Positions 53,042-61,721 of a stretch of DNA of 64,000 bases are shown here, piece after piece. The translations under genes and the position numbers were made by a program. How positions within the stretch are numbered: position 1 is the stretch's first letter; each line of letters starts with the position of its first letter. Location: assembly GCA_963811805.1 (NCBI GenBank), contig CAWESU010000001.1, positions 3,038,001 through 3,102,000 of the forward strand, written 5' to 3'. The stretch is from DAHUXN01 sp963811805. Its GTDB lineage: Bacteria; Acidobacteriota; Terriglobia; Acidiferrales; UBA7541. Below the pieces are notes generated by a model that saw nothing but the letters and a program-made list of their open reading frames with translations, searched no databases and was not told the DNA's origin.

Positions 53042-53629
53042 GTGGACGCAAGCGAAATCCGCCAACTGCTGGAAAAGGTGGGGGCGGTGCGGCACGGGCA
53101 CTTCGAACTCTCCAGTGGGCGCCATAGCGCGATCTACGTGCAGTGCGCGCTGGTGTTGCAGCATCCGGAATTGGCGGAGCGGCTTGGGCGGGCGTTGGCC
53201 GAGAAGTTCAAAGACTTGCAGATCGAGTGCGTGGTTTCGCCGGCGCTGGGCGGCATACTCGTGGGGCACGAAGTGGGGCGAGCCCTAGGTGTGCGGGCGA
53301 TTTTTGTGGAAAGAGATTCGTCCGGGCAGATGGCGCTGCGGCGGGGCTTTAGCTTGCGCAATGGTGAGAGGGTTTTGGTGGTGGAGGACGTGTGGACTAC
53401 GGGAGGGTCGACACGAGAAACGATGGGCGTGGTTGAACAGGCCGGCGGAAGAGCGGTTGCTGCAGCAGCGCTGATCGACCGGAGCAACGGACAGATCGAG
53501 TGGGACGTGCCGGCCAAGGCCTTGATTGAGATCAGCATACCGAGCCACGAAGCGTTTGATTGTCCGCTGTGCCGCCGAGGCGAGCCGGTCACCAAGCCAG
53601 GAAGCCACTTTGCGCGTCTGAGCGCGTAA
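53042..53629 (+). CDS. pyrE: Orotate phosphoribosyltransferase
   Basis: 195 residues from a GTG with AAGGAGCGATTTAG ahead of it. HFELSSGRHSAIYVQCALVLQHP matches the OPRTase lead, and the PRPP-binding motif is VLVVEDVWTTGGS at about residues 115-127. It converts orotate and PRPP to OMP in pyrimidine synthesis. The C-terminal CPLCRRGEPVTKPGS is a typical tail of the short bacterial form. It stands alone, downstream of the divergent tolC-like gene. Confidence 0.9.
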   Translation: MDASEIRQLLEKVGAVRHGHFELSSGRHSAIYVQCALVLQHPELAERLGRALAEKFKDLQIECVVSPALGGILVGHEVGRALGVRAIFVERDSSGQMALRRGFSLRNGERVLVVEDVWTTGGSTRETMGVVEQAGGRAVAAAALIDRSNGQIEWDVPAKALIEISIPSHEAFDCPLCRRGEPVTKPGSHFARLSA

Positions 53630-53873
53630 AAACTCCGTAGTGTTACAGAAAAAAAACTTGCAATTACTCCCCGCGAGGATGAGAATTCGTGACACGATTT
53701 TCCGCGCAGCACTACTTAGAGGGTAGGGCGCTTCGGAAAAGAGACCCATGATGAGGCGTTTGTGAGTCGGCATTCGAACGTACAGAATGTAGTCCTCCGC
53801 GCGTAAGCGCGCGCGGGATCATTACTCCTCGAAAAAACAAAAAGAGCTGCGAACGCCGATTGAGGATTGGAAT

Positions 53874-54464
53874 ATGGCGATTTTGAGGGTCCCTCAGCTT
53901 GGGCGGACTTTCATTATGCCCGCGGAAATCGAGACATTTCTGGCGGGCATGGGCGTCGAGTACCGTCGCTGGATGCGCGTGAACCCGATTCCCGCCGCCG
54001 CGTCCGCGCAAGAAATCCTGAAAACTTACGAACCGGAACTGGAGAGCTACCGAACGCGGAGGGAATTTTCCGGCTACGATGTGGTGGATCTGGAACCGGA
54101 GACTCCCGGACTGGAAGAGATGCTGCGCGAGTTTAAGAGGGAACACTGGCACGACGATTATGAGGCGCGTTTCATTTTGGCGGGGCGCGGAGTTTGTAAT
54201 GTTCATCCTGCCGGCGGGGTGGTGGTCACGATAGAGCTCGAGCCAGGAGATCTGATTTCGATTGGCCCGGGGATTCGCCACTGGTTCGATCTGTGCGCGG
54301 AAAAACGGTTCCGTGCGATCCGGTTTCTTGCTACGGCTGAAAATGATCGGATGGAGTACACGGCGAGCGGGATCGAAGCCGACTACGAACCGGTGTGCAT
54401 GGGCCCGGCGTATTTTCCGGCGAAAGCTATGCGTTTGGCGCGCACCGTGTCCCACAGTTTGTAA
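53874..54464 (+). CDS. mtnD: Acireductone dioxygenase (methionine salvage)
   Basis: 196 residues. The cupin metal site is EHWHDDYEARFIL (HxHxxxE, about residues 90-96) with the fourth ligand His in PGIRHWFDL near 138, as in ARD. The upstream segment RVPQLGRTFIMPAEIETFLAGMGV also matches. It splits the acireductone from the methylthioadenosine pathway into formate and the keto acid precursor of methionine. The other salvage genes are not visible here, so it is isolated. Iron or nickel would set the product spectrum. Confidence 0.85.
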   Translation: MAILRVPQLGRTFIMPAEIETFLAGMGVEYRRWMRVNPIPAAASAQEILKTYEPELESYRTRREFSGYDVVDLEPETPGLEEMLREFKREHWHDDYEARFILAGRGVCNVHPAGGVVVTIELEPGDLISIGPGIRHWFDLCAEKRFRAIRFLATAENDRMEYTASGIEADYEPVCMGPAYFPAKAMRLARTVSHSL

Positions 54465-54521
54465 TTCTCCCCTTGCTTTGTTCCTCTTGCCGGAACGGCG
54501 TCATGCGATAATTCCTCGCGC

Positions 54522-55295
54522 ATGAGAAACATCAAGTTGACGCTCGCCTATGACGGCGTGAAATTCCACGGCTGGCAGATTCAACCGGGCGTAGCCACGA
54601 TTCAGGGTTCGTTGACGGATGTGGTGCGCAAGATCACGCAAGAGCCGGTGACGATTCATGGAGCGAGCCGCACGGACGCGGGAGTGCACGCGCTGGGGCA
54701 AGTGGCAAGTTTCAAAACGCGTTCGGCGCTGACGGCGGAAGAGTTGCGGCGCGCCCTGAACGCGCTGTTACCGCCGGCGATTCGCGTGGTGGCGGCGGAA
54801 GAGATGGGGCCCGATTTTCATGCCCGCTGGCGGGCGATGGAGAAAACGTATCACTACCGGATATTTCGCGGGGCGGTGGTATCGCCCTTTGAATATCGGC
54901 GGGTCCTGCACTATCCGTATCCGTTGAACGAGGAGACGATGGCGGCAGCGGCGAAATGCTTTGTGGGCGAGCATGATTTCACTTCGTTCACGGCGTCGAG
55001 CGGGTCCGAGGAGACCGACAAAGATCGTTCGCCGGTGCGGATGATTTGCCGGTCGGAGCTGGAGCGTCGTGCAGAGGAGCAGGAGATCGTTTATATAGTT
55101 ACGGGAAAATCCTTTCTGCGCTACATGGTGCGGAAGATCGTGGGGACGCTGCTGGAGGTAGGGCGAGGGAAGTTGGGAGTGGAGGAGATTCCGGAGTTGT
55201 TTGAAGCGCGGGACCGCTCGCGCTCGGGCGCGACGGCGCCACCGGAGGGGCTTTATTTGGTAAGTCTGAAGTATCCCGAGCCGTGGAAAATTTAA
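54522..55295 (+). CDS. truA: tRNA pseudouridine(38-40) synthase TruA
   Basis: 257 residues. KLTLAYDGVKFHGWQIQPG, the catalytic aspartate in GASRTDAGVHALGQVASF (about residue 52), MEKTYHYRIF and SFLRYMVRKIVGTLLEVG are the family blocks. It makes pseudouridine at positions 38-40 of the anticodon arm of many tRNAs. The next gene begins 8 bases downstream. Confidence 0.93.
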   Translation: MRNIKLTLAYDGVKFHGWQIQPGVATIQGSLTDVVRKITQEPVTIHGASRTDAGVHALGQVASFKTRSALTAEELRRALNALLPPAIRVVAAEEMGPDFHARWRAMEKTYHYRIFRGAVVSPFEYRRVLHYPYPLNEETMAAAAKCFVGEHDFTSFTASSGSEETDKDRSPVRMICRSELERRAEEQEIVYIVTGKSFLRYMVRKIVGTLLEVGRGKLGVEEIPELFEARDRSRSGATAPPEGLYLVSLKYPEPWKI

Positions 55296-55302
55296 CGGAA
55301 GG

Positions 55303-56469
55303 ATGGAGCTGGCAACGACGCTGGTGCGCTGCCGGAGTATGCACAGGACACTGAAAAAATTGCTGTGGCTGATTGCCGCGCTGGCGGTGATCGCAGAGCT
55401 GCTCTATCGCGAGCGCGGCGCGGCGATGCTGGCGGGATTCAGCTGGCAGAAACTGGATGCGTCGCTGAAAGGCGCGAACTTCGAGCTGCTGGCACTGGCA
55501 CTGGCCACGATTTTCGTTTCCTATGCGGTGCGCGCGGCGCGATGGAAGAGATTTTCGCGCTACATGGGGCAGGCGCACTTCTGGAACGTCTATAGCGCGA
55601 CGATCATGGGATTCGCGGCAATTTTTCTGCTGGGGCGGGCGGGCGAGCCGGTGCGCCCCTTGCTGATCGCGCGTAAGGATCGATTGCCCGTTGGGCACAA
55701 CCTTGGCGTCTATGTGCTGGAACGAATTTTTGACGCGGGCGCAACGGTGGTGCTGGCCGCGTGCGCGCTGCTGTTGATTCCGCGAGGGTCGATTGGCAGA
55801 CCGGGGCAGCAATCGAGCGCGCTGTTGCTGGACGCGCGGCTGGCCGGGTGGGCGCTCTTTGGCCTGCTGCTCGTGTTGATCGCGCTGCTGGTTTATTTTC
55901 GCATGCACGGCGCGAAGGCGCTGCGCTCGCAACTGCACCACTTGCATAAGCGAGGAGGCTGGCGGGGCAGGATTGCGACGCTCGTCGACGGATTCAGCGA
56001 GGGGCTGCAAGCGATTCGGTCGGCGGGTGACCTGTTTGCGGCGATCTCCTATACTACGATTCACTGGGCGGTAGTGGCGCTGGTTTATTTCTGGGTGATT
56101 CTGAGTTTTGGGAGCAGCGCAGGCGACATAGGGTTTCGCGGGGCGATGCTGGTGCTGGCGTTTACGATGGTTGGTTCGGTGGTGCAATTGCCGACGGTGG
56201 GCGGCGGGATGCAATTGAGCACGTTCCTTGTTCTCAGCGTGATTTTTGGAGTAGAAAACGAGCCCGCGGCGGCGATTGCGATCATGATCTGGATCATCAC
56301 GTTCGCGGCGGTGACGATCGTCGGATTGCCGCTGCTGATTCGCGAGGGATGGTCGATGGGGGCTTTGCGGCGTCTGGTGCGCGAGGAGGAGATGGAGGAA
56401 GAGCGCGGCAAGCATGCCACGCTCGCGGAGATTGACATGGCAAAGAGCGCGCCGGAGAAGCGGCGGTGA
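55303..56469 (+). CDS. Lysylphosphatidylglycerol-synthase-TM/flippase-like membrane protein
   Basis: 388 residues with about eight transmembrane helices. YAVRAARWKRFSRYMGQAHFW, IMGFAAIFLLGRAGEPVRPLLIARKD and VYVLERIFDAG are the family signatures of UPF0104/AglD-like proteins, and PTVGGGMQLSTFLVLS lies near the end. Members translocate or synthesise membrane lipids or act in hopanoid and glycolipid export; the exact role is unknown. The start is uncertain, with an ATG at 55339 (MHRTLKKLLWL) equally plausible. The stop overlaps the nrdR start (GTGA). Confidence 0.82.
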   Translation: MELATTLVRCRSMHRTLKKLLWLIAALAVIAELLYRERGAAMLAGFSWQKLDASLKGANFELLALALATIFVSYAVRAARWKRFSRYMGQAHFWNVYSATIMGFAAIFLLGRAGEPVRPLLIARKDRLPVGHNLGVYVLERIFDAGATVVLAACALLLIPRGSIGRPGQQSSALLLDARLAGWALFGLLLVLIALLVYFRMHGAKALRSQLHHLHKRGGWRGRIATLVDGFSEGLQAIRSAGDLFAAISYTTIHWAVVALVYFWVILSFGSSAGDIGFRGAMLVLAFTMVGSVVQLPTVGGGMQLSTFLVLSVIFGVENEPAAAIAIMIWIITFAAVTIVGLPLLIREGWSMGALRRLVREEEMEEERGKHATLAEIDMAKSAPEKRR

Positions 56470-56930
56470 AGTGCCCTTATTGTTCACATCTGGATGACAA
56501 GGTGGTGGATTCGCGCGAGGGCAAGGCCGGGGATTTGATTCGCCGGCGGCGGGAATGTTTGAAGTGCGGGAAACGGTTCACCACGTACGAGCGGATTGAT
56601 GAAATTCCGTACATGGTGATCAAGAAGGATGGAAGGCGGGAAAAATTCGACCGGCACAAGATTTTGCAGGGACTGTTGCGCGCTTGCGAGAAGCGGCCAG
56701 TGCCGACGGCGAAATTGGAAGCGCTGGTGGATGAGGCGGAAAAGTTCGTCAATGAGGCAAAGGATCGCGAAAAGACTACGTCGGAGATTGGCGAATTGCT
56801 AATGGCGCGGCTGAGGAAATTGGACAAGGTGGCGTATGTGCGATTCGCGTCGGTGTATTTGGATTTCAAGGATGTGAAGGAGTTCATGGCGGAGCTGAAG
56901 GGGTTGCTGAAAGAGCGGACGAAGAAATAG
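56466..56930 (+). CDS. nrdR: NrdR transcriptional repressor
   Basis: 154 residues from a GTG overlapping the upstream stop. The zinc ribbon is CPYCSHLDDKVVDSR...CLKCGKRFTTYER, followed by the ATP-cone IKKDGRREKFDRHKILQGLLRAC. It senses dATP/ATP and represses ribonucleotide reductase genes through NrdR boxes. The basic C-terminus (LLKERTKK) ends 7 bases from the convergent acetyltransferase gene. Confidence 0.95.
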   Translation: MKCPYCSHLDDKVVDSREGKAGDLIRRRRECLKCGKRFTTYERIDEIPYMVIKKDGRREKFDRHKILQGLLRACEKRPVPTAKLEALVDEAEKFVNEAKDREKTTSEIGELLMARLRKLDKVAYVRFASVYLDFKDVKEFMAELKGLLKERTKK

Positions 56931-56937
56931 AAGCGGT

Positions 56938-57870
56938 TTATGGTTCCCAGACGCCGGCGGCGAAAGTCTTGACGGTTTGGAAGCCGAGATTTTCGTAGAG
57001 GCGAACGGCGTTGGCGTTGGTGGCGGTGACGGTGAGGGTGAGCGCGCGATAGCCGTGGTCTTGAAGGGCCGCGAGGGAAGCCTCCATCAAGCGGCGGCCC
57101 AGACCATTTTTTTGATACCCCGGGAGGACGCAGATTTGCGTGGTGTGTCCGATGCCAGGCGCGACCGTGGAGGTGAGAACCATGGCGATGGGCGTTTCCG
57201 ACGGGCCTGGACGCACGACGAAGGAGGCTTCCGGACAGAACTGGCCGCAGCCGGGGAGAAGCACGATGTTGCGCAGGAATTTCGTGGCGCCAACTTCGGT
57301 GCGGTACTGATCATTGATTTCGCTATCGACGTGGTCGGTGTAGGCGCGTTGGATCAAGCGAGCGCAGGGCTCGAGGCACTTATCGGTCCAGGCCTCCAGG
57401 CGCAGGCCGTTCTGGGCTTGGGCGCGAAAAGGCGGGCCAGCGGGAAGGTTGAGCAGCATAAATTGCCGGCGGCGAAGGCGGAACTTCTGTTCCTGGAGAA
57501 CACTGTCCAAGGAAACACCAAAGGGCATCAATTGTGCCTCGATGCGCTCGATAAACGGCGTGGCGTGAAGGGCGTCGAACATTTCCAGCAGGATCTTTTT
57601 GCCGACTGCGACCTGGTCAAACTGTGGAGAGGCGAAAAGCCCGCCGATCAGGCCCTTTTGATCCTCGAAGACGTAGAAGCCATAACCGATCGGCTGCTTT
57701 CCTTCGAGGGCGACGTAGCCGGCAAGGGAATGCGAGTCGATGAATTTGCGGATGAGGTGCTGTGAGGGGCGATAGTCCCAATAGAGCTCTTTGCGCCAGT
57801 GATCGGCCTCCTCCTGGAACAAGGGCTGCAAACCACGCGATTGAACCTGCCGCAGATCCAGAATCTGCAT
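56938..57870 (-). CDS. GNAT-family N-acetyltransferase, two-domain
   Basis: 310 residues from the ATG at 57870. The C-terminal GNAT domain has HTTQICVLPGYQKNGLGRRLMEASLAAL (acetyl-CoA P-loop) and ALTLTVTATNANAVRLYENLGFQTV. The N-terminal half (GYVALEGKQPIGYGFYVFEDQ) looks like a second, degenerate GNAT fold, as in mycothiol-type and tandem acetyltransferases. Substrate unknown. It converges with nrdR. Confidence 0.85.
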   Translation of the reverse strand: MQILDLRQVQSRGLQPLFQEEADHWRKELYWDYRPSQHLIRKFIDSHSLAGYVALEGKQPIGYGFYVFEDQKGLIGGLFASPQFDQVAVGKKILLEMFDALHATPFIERIEAQLMPFGVSLDSVLQEQKFRLRRRQFMLLNLPAGPPFRAQAQNGLRLEAWTDKCLEPCARLIQRAYTDHVDSEINDQYRTEVGATKFLRNIVLLPGCGQFCPEASFVVRPGPSETPIAMVLTSTVAPGIGHTTQICVLPGYQKNGLGRRLMEASLAALQDHGYRALTLTVTATNANAVRLYENLGFQTVKTFAAGVWEP

Positions 57871-58097
57871 AGCCGTCTTTGGGCCTCGAATACAATCAAT
57901 TATAGCTTTGGCTGGGCTGCGCGGACAAATGCGCGTGGCAAATTGCACAGGACTGCGGCGAAAGTTGTGCGGCGACAGCGAAGCATGCGGAGAAACAGTT
58001 ACTAACCGAAAGGATTAACCGAAAGAGGGGTCCCGGAAGATGCCCGAATGAACTGTGCTAAACTGCGCGACGAAATGAAACGAGAGCCCGGCGTCGC

Positions 58098-59033
58098 ATG
58101 AGTTTTGTGACGAAATTGAGGCGCGCGTTGGCGCGAGTCGCACGCATCGCGGGGATGTTCCTGGCGCTGGCGCTGTTTCTGTTCCTCGCGGTGGCGACGA
58201 TTTCCGGTTATTTGCTGTATCAAATCCTATCTCCTCCCCGAAGCCCTGCGAACGTCGACGTGACGCTGCTGATGGGGCATCCCACAACGTACAACTTTGA
58301 TATTCCTGGCGCGGGAAGCCGCGAGGGATGGTTTTTCCCGGGATTGCTACATGCGCCTACGATTGTTCTGTGCCATGGATACGGGTCGCAGCGTGCGGAC
58401 ATCTTGACGCTGGTGACGGCGCTGCAAGAACACCAATTCAATGTTTTCTTGTTCGACTTTACCGGACACGGATCGGTGCCCGGAAGGACGAACCTGGGCT
58501 ATGGTGAAACAGGGCAGCTTCTGGCAGCGATTCACGGTCTGGAGCAGCGCGATGACATTGACCGCACGCGCTTCGGTATTTGGGGGACGGACTTAGGGGC
58601 CTATGCGGCGCTTGCGGCGGCAGGGCAGGAGCCGCACATCGAGGCTCTCGCCCTGGATTCGGTTTACGACCAGCCATCGGATTTCTTGATGGTGCAGGTG
58701 GGGCACACCGGCTTGGGCGGGCTGCCGCTGGTGAAGACGTTCTGCTTGTTTGGATTTCGGATGCTGAGTTACGACTATCGTGCGGTGGCGCCAGCGAGGG
58801 CGTCGCTGGCACGGCTGCAAGGTATTCCGAAGTTGTTCATTGAAGCGACCGACAGGCAGGAATTAGATGAAGCGACGTTGCGCATGTACCAAATCGCGCC
58901 GCCACCGAAGGACCAAATTGTCAATTCCATGGCGTATTCAGAAATGAGCGATGAGGGGCGACGCACGTACGAAGACCACATCGTCAGCTTTTTCCTGCAA
59001 AGCCTCCCGCCGTCGGGCCAGCCGGCGCAGTAG
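58098..59033 (+). CDS. Membrane-anchored alpha/beta-hydrolase-fold protein
   Basis: 311 residues with an N-terminal transmembrane anchor (FLALALFLFLAVATISGYLLYQIL). The fold shows TIVLCHGYGSQRADILTL, VFLFDFTGHG and the elbow FGIWGTDLGAYAAL. At the nucleophile position Asp stands where Ser is usual (GTDLG instead of GxSxG). Asp nucleophiles occur in epoxide hydrolases and haloalkane dehalogenases, so this may be a shifted chemistry or loss of activity. A His near the C-terminus (EDHIVSFF) is a weak candidate. It converges with the glycosyltransferase gene. Confidence 0.75.
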   Translation: MSFVTKLRRALARVARIAGMFLALALFLFLAVATISGYLLYQILSPPRSPANVDVTLLMGHPTTYNFDIPGAGSREGWFFPGLLHAPTIVLCHGYGSQRADILTLVTALQEHQFNVFLFDFTGHGSVPGRTNLGYGETGQLLAAIHGLEQRDDIDRTRFGIWGTDLGAYAALAAAGQEPHIEALALDSVYDQPSDFLMVQVGHTGLGGLPLVKTFCLFGFRMLSYDYRAVAPARASLARLQGIPKLFIEATDRQELDEATLRMYQIAPPPKDQIVNSMAYSEMSDEGRRTYEDHIVSFFLQSLPPSGQPAQ

Positions 59034-59039
59034 ATTGCG

Positions 59040-60695
59040 CTAATCCGTCTTCCTCCCAATCCGTACTGACTCGACCCAACAATAAGGAAGAAAGCGAGCG
59101 ACGATTTTGCGATGAATCATGCCCATATCGTTGAGTTGCATATCTCCGCCCGAGCCGAGGAGGACATAGCCCTCGGCAGAGGGTTTTGGCTCGAATTGTG
59201 GCAGCGAGGAGCGATCTAGATAGAAAAGGAGGCCGTAGTCGCAGACTCGGTTGACGTCGCCGAGGGTATAGATGTCGGTGGGCGCAGGAACCGCGGAACG
59301 AATGTCGCGGGCAAACGGTCTGGCGGAGAGGAGTGGATCGAGCTGAGGCAAGACGCGAAGGTTTGCGGCGAGGACTGCGCAGGCGGAGACGAGCGCGGTG
59401 AACGCAAGCACGAGCCAAAGTTTTCGCCAGAGGCTGAGGAGTTCGATGACGAGGCCCGCAACGATGCCGATGAGCAGGGCAACCATTGCGAGGCGGCTGA
59501 TTTGTTCGTGATAGAACGGTGCGTACGCCGGCAGGCGATGAAAGCCGATGGCACCGGCAACGCCCAGGGCGATCCACATGGTTCCGGTAGCGACTCCTAA
59601 CCACTGGGCTTTGCGAGGGGTGCGGTCCATCGCGTGGACGAAGGAATGAGCCAGCAAAACAGCTAGCGGAGGAAAAACGGGCAGGATGTATTCGGGGAGC
59701 TTGGACTGTGAAAAGCTGAAAAACATCCCGGGGAAAATAGCCCAGCAGCCGATGAAAAATCCCGGAGACGCGCGCCAGGAGCCGTCGCGAAAAATGCGGC
59801 GAGCGTCGAACGCGGCGCTGACCAAAAGAGCGGACCAGGGCAGGAATCCGAGTAAAATAATCGGGCCGAAAAACCAAAACGGCTGACGATGCTGGAAGAC
59901 GGGAGTGAGGTAGCGCTGGAAATTGTGCTCGACGATGAAAACGTGGAAGAAATTCGGGTTGGCGCGCGCGCAAAGAATGTACCAAGGGAGCGCGACGACG
60001 GCGAAAGTTAAAAGCGCGAGCGGATGCAGCATGTGAAATGCGCGCTTTAGGTTTTTTGTGGCGATGGCCCAAAGCAGAACGCTTCCTCCGGCAAGAATCA
60101 GCGCCGCGGGGCCCTTTGCTAATGTGGCAAGGCCGAGCCAGGCGCCCAGAAGGACTAAATCGACGAGGTCATTGCGCGTTCGGGCTAAGGGATCAATCGC
60201 GAATGCGCCGCGTTTTTCGAGAATGCTGGCGGCGGAGAACAGCGCGAGGGAGAGCGCGGCGGTGAAGAGCATGTCCGGGCCAGCCGCACGCGCGAAGGCG
60301 ATGACGCCGACGGACGTCGGGAAAATCAAGAGAACGGCGCGGGCCGTGCGAGTGCCGTAGCGCCAAAAGGCGAGCGCGGCCATGGCGAAGGCCGCAACCA
60401 GAGCCGCGAACGCAGAAGGCAGGCGGGCTGCATATTCAGACGAGTGTAGGAATTTGAAACCAGCCGCGGCAGCCCAATAGTAAAGAACGGGTTTTTCAAA
60501 CCAGGGCTGGCCGTAAAGTTTTGGCGTAAGCCAGTCTCCGGTGCTGGCCATGTGTTGAGCGATCCATGCGTAGCGAGGCTCGTCAGGGCCGATCAAGCCG
60601 ACGGCCGAAAGGCCGCTGAAGAGACAGATGATCAGGACGGCTCCGATCAAAAGAGCGGTGAGAAGGCGATTTGAAGCATGACGATTTTGGGCCAC
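59040..60695 (-). CDS. ArnT/PMT-like membrane glycosyltransferase
   Basis: About 551 residues from a GTG at 60695. GPDEPRYAWIAQHMASTGDWLTPKLYGQPWFEKPVLYYW is the GT83 catalytic loop with the conserved D-E and E-K-P motifs, followed by about a dozen hydrophobic helices, including GAWLGLATLAKGPAALIL. SKLPEYILPVFPPLAVLLAH follows. The family transfers sugars such as aminoarabinose from undecaprenyl carriers onto lipid A at the periplasmic face. It lies beside, and divergent from, two lipid A genes, which fits a lipid A modification role. The open frame extends further upstream through the acyltransferase region, but that extension is unlikely to be coding. Confidence 0.85.
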   Translation of the reverse strand: MAQNRHASNRLLTALLIGAVLIICLFSGLSAVGLIGPDEPRYAWIAQHMASTGDWLTPKLYGQPWFEKPVLYYWAAAAGFKFLHSSEYAARLPSAFAALVAAFAMAALAFWRYGTRTARAVLLIFPTSVGVIAFARAAGPDMLFTAALSLALFSAASILEKRGAFAIDPLARTRNDLVDLVLLGAWLGLATLAKGPAALILAGGSVLLWAIATKNLKRAFHMLHPLALLTFAVVALPWYILCARANPNFFHVFIVEHNFQRYLTPVFQHRQPFWFFGPIILLGFLPWSALLVSAAFDARRIFRDGSWRASPGFFIGCWAIFPGMFFSFSQSKLPEYILPVFPPLAVLLAHSFVHAMDRTPRKAQWLGVATGTMWIALGVAGAIGFHRLPAYAPFYHEQISRLAMVALLIGIVAGLVIELLSLWRKLWLVLAFTALVSACAVLAANLRVLPQLDPLLSARPFARDIRSAVPAPTDIYTLGDVNRVCDYGLLFYLDRSSLPQFEPKPSAEGYVLLGSGGDMQLNDMGMIHRKIVARFLPYCWVESVRIGRKTD

Positions 60696-60776
60696 GGCGC
60701 CGAAGTGTATCAGAGATGTGCGCGGAGCTACATGCGCACTGGTTCGCGGAAAACGAGTGTGCCAGAATGACGCGCG

Positions 60777-61682
60777 ATGCGGGAATGGTGCGAGTACGTG
60801 GCGGCGTGGGCAATTCTGAAGTTTTTGGGAATTTTGCCGCGACCGGTGGCGCGCGCGTTTGCGGCGATGGTCGCGAGAATGCTGTTGTGGTGTCTTCCCC
60901 GATTGCGTCGCACGGCGATGGCGAATCTGCGCCTGGCTTTCCCCGATTGGACGAATGCAAAGCGCCGGGAAGTGATTCGCCAGATGACGCGAAATTTGGG
61001 ATGGATGGCGGCGGAGTTTGCGCACTTTCCGAAGCTGTCCCGAGAAAATATCGAGAGACTGGTTGTGCTGGATGGTTTCGAGAATTTCGATGCAGCGCGG
61101 CGGCTGGGAAAAGGCGTAATTTTCTTGACCGGACACATGAGCGCGTGGGAGCTTGCGCCGTTCGCGCAAGCGCTCTATGGTCATCCGCTTTCGTTTCTGG
61201 CGCGGCGCGTTGACAACGAGAGGGTAAACCGGCTGATCGATTCCTACCGGTGCCTTTCGGGCAATCGGCCGATCGAGAAAAACAACTCGGCACGGGCGAC
61301 GCTGCGCGTGCTGCACGACGGGGGGACGGTGGGAGTTCTGGCGGACCAGAACACCTCGGTGGATGAAGGCGTGTTCGTGGATTTTTTCGGCATTCCCGCG
61401 GCCACAACGACGGGGCTGGTGCGCATGGCGCGACATACCGGTGCGGCCGTGGTTCCCGGATTTTTGTTTTGGGACGACGGGATGCGCAAGTACCGGCTGC
61501 GGTTCGAGCCGGCGGTCGCGATGCAGCGCACGGAAGATGAGGCGGGGGATATTTGCGAAAACACAGCGCGATGCAACAAAGTGATTGAGGATTATGTCCG
61601 CGCGCATCCGGACCAGTGGCTTTGGGTGCACAAGCGATGGAAGAATCGTCCGCCGGACGAGCCTTCGTTGTATCTGGAGTGA
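60777..61682 (+). CDS. Lipid A acyltransferase-like protein (LpxL/HtrB family)
   Basis: 301 residues. The N-terminal membrane segment is followed by the acyltransferase HX4E motif GHMSAWELAPF (about residue 120). NNSARATLRVLHDGGTVGVLADQN is the typical second block, and WLWVHKRWK closes the fold. It probably adds a secondary acyl chain to lipid A (inference from the lpxD gene 39 bases downstream). The start at 60777 gives the usual length of about 300. Confidence 0.88.
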   Translation: MREWCEYVAAWAILKFLGILPRPVARAFAAMVARMLLWCLPRLRRTAMANLRLAFPDWTNAKRREVIRQMTRNLGWMAAEFAHFPKLSRENIERLVVLDGFENFDAARRLGKGVIFLTGHMSAWELAPFAQALYGHPLSFLARRVDNERVNRLIDSYRCLSGNRPIEKNNSARATLRVLHDGGTVGVLADQNTSVDEGVFVDFFGIPAATTTGLVRMARHTGAAVVPGFLFWDDGMRKYRLRFEPAVAMQRTEDEAGDICENTARCNKVIEDYVRAHPDQWLWVHKRWKNRPPDEPSLYLE

Positions 61683-61721
61683 TCGAGCGGAGCAGAGAGT
61701 TTGCGGGATTGGGAGAGTGAG

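Noticed and set aside
55099..56487. 462-codon minus-strand frame opposite the flippase-like gene
   Set aside because: His/Arg/Gln-rich shadow of a real membrane protein gene.
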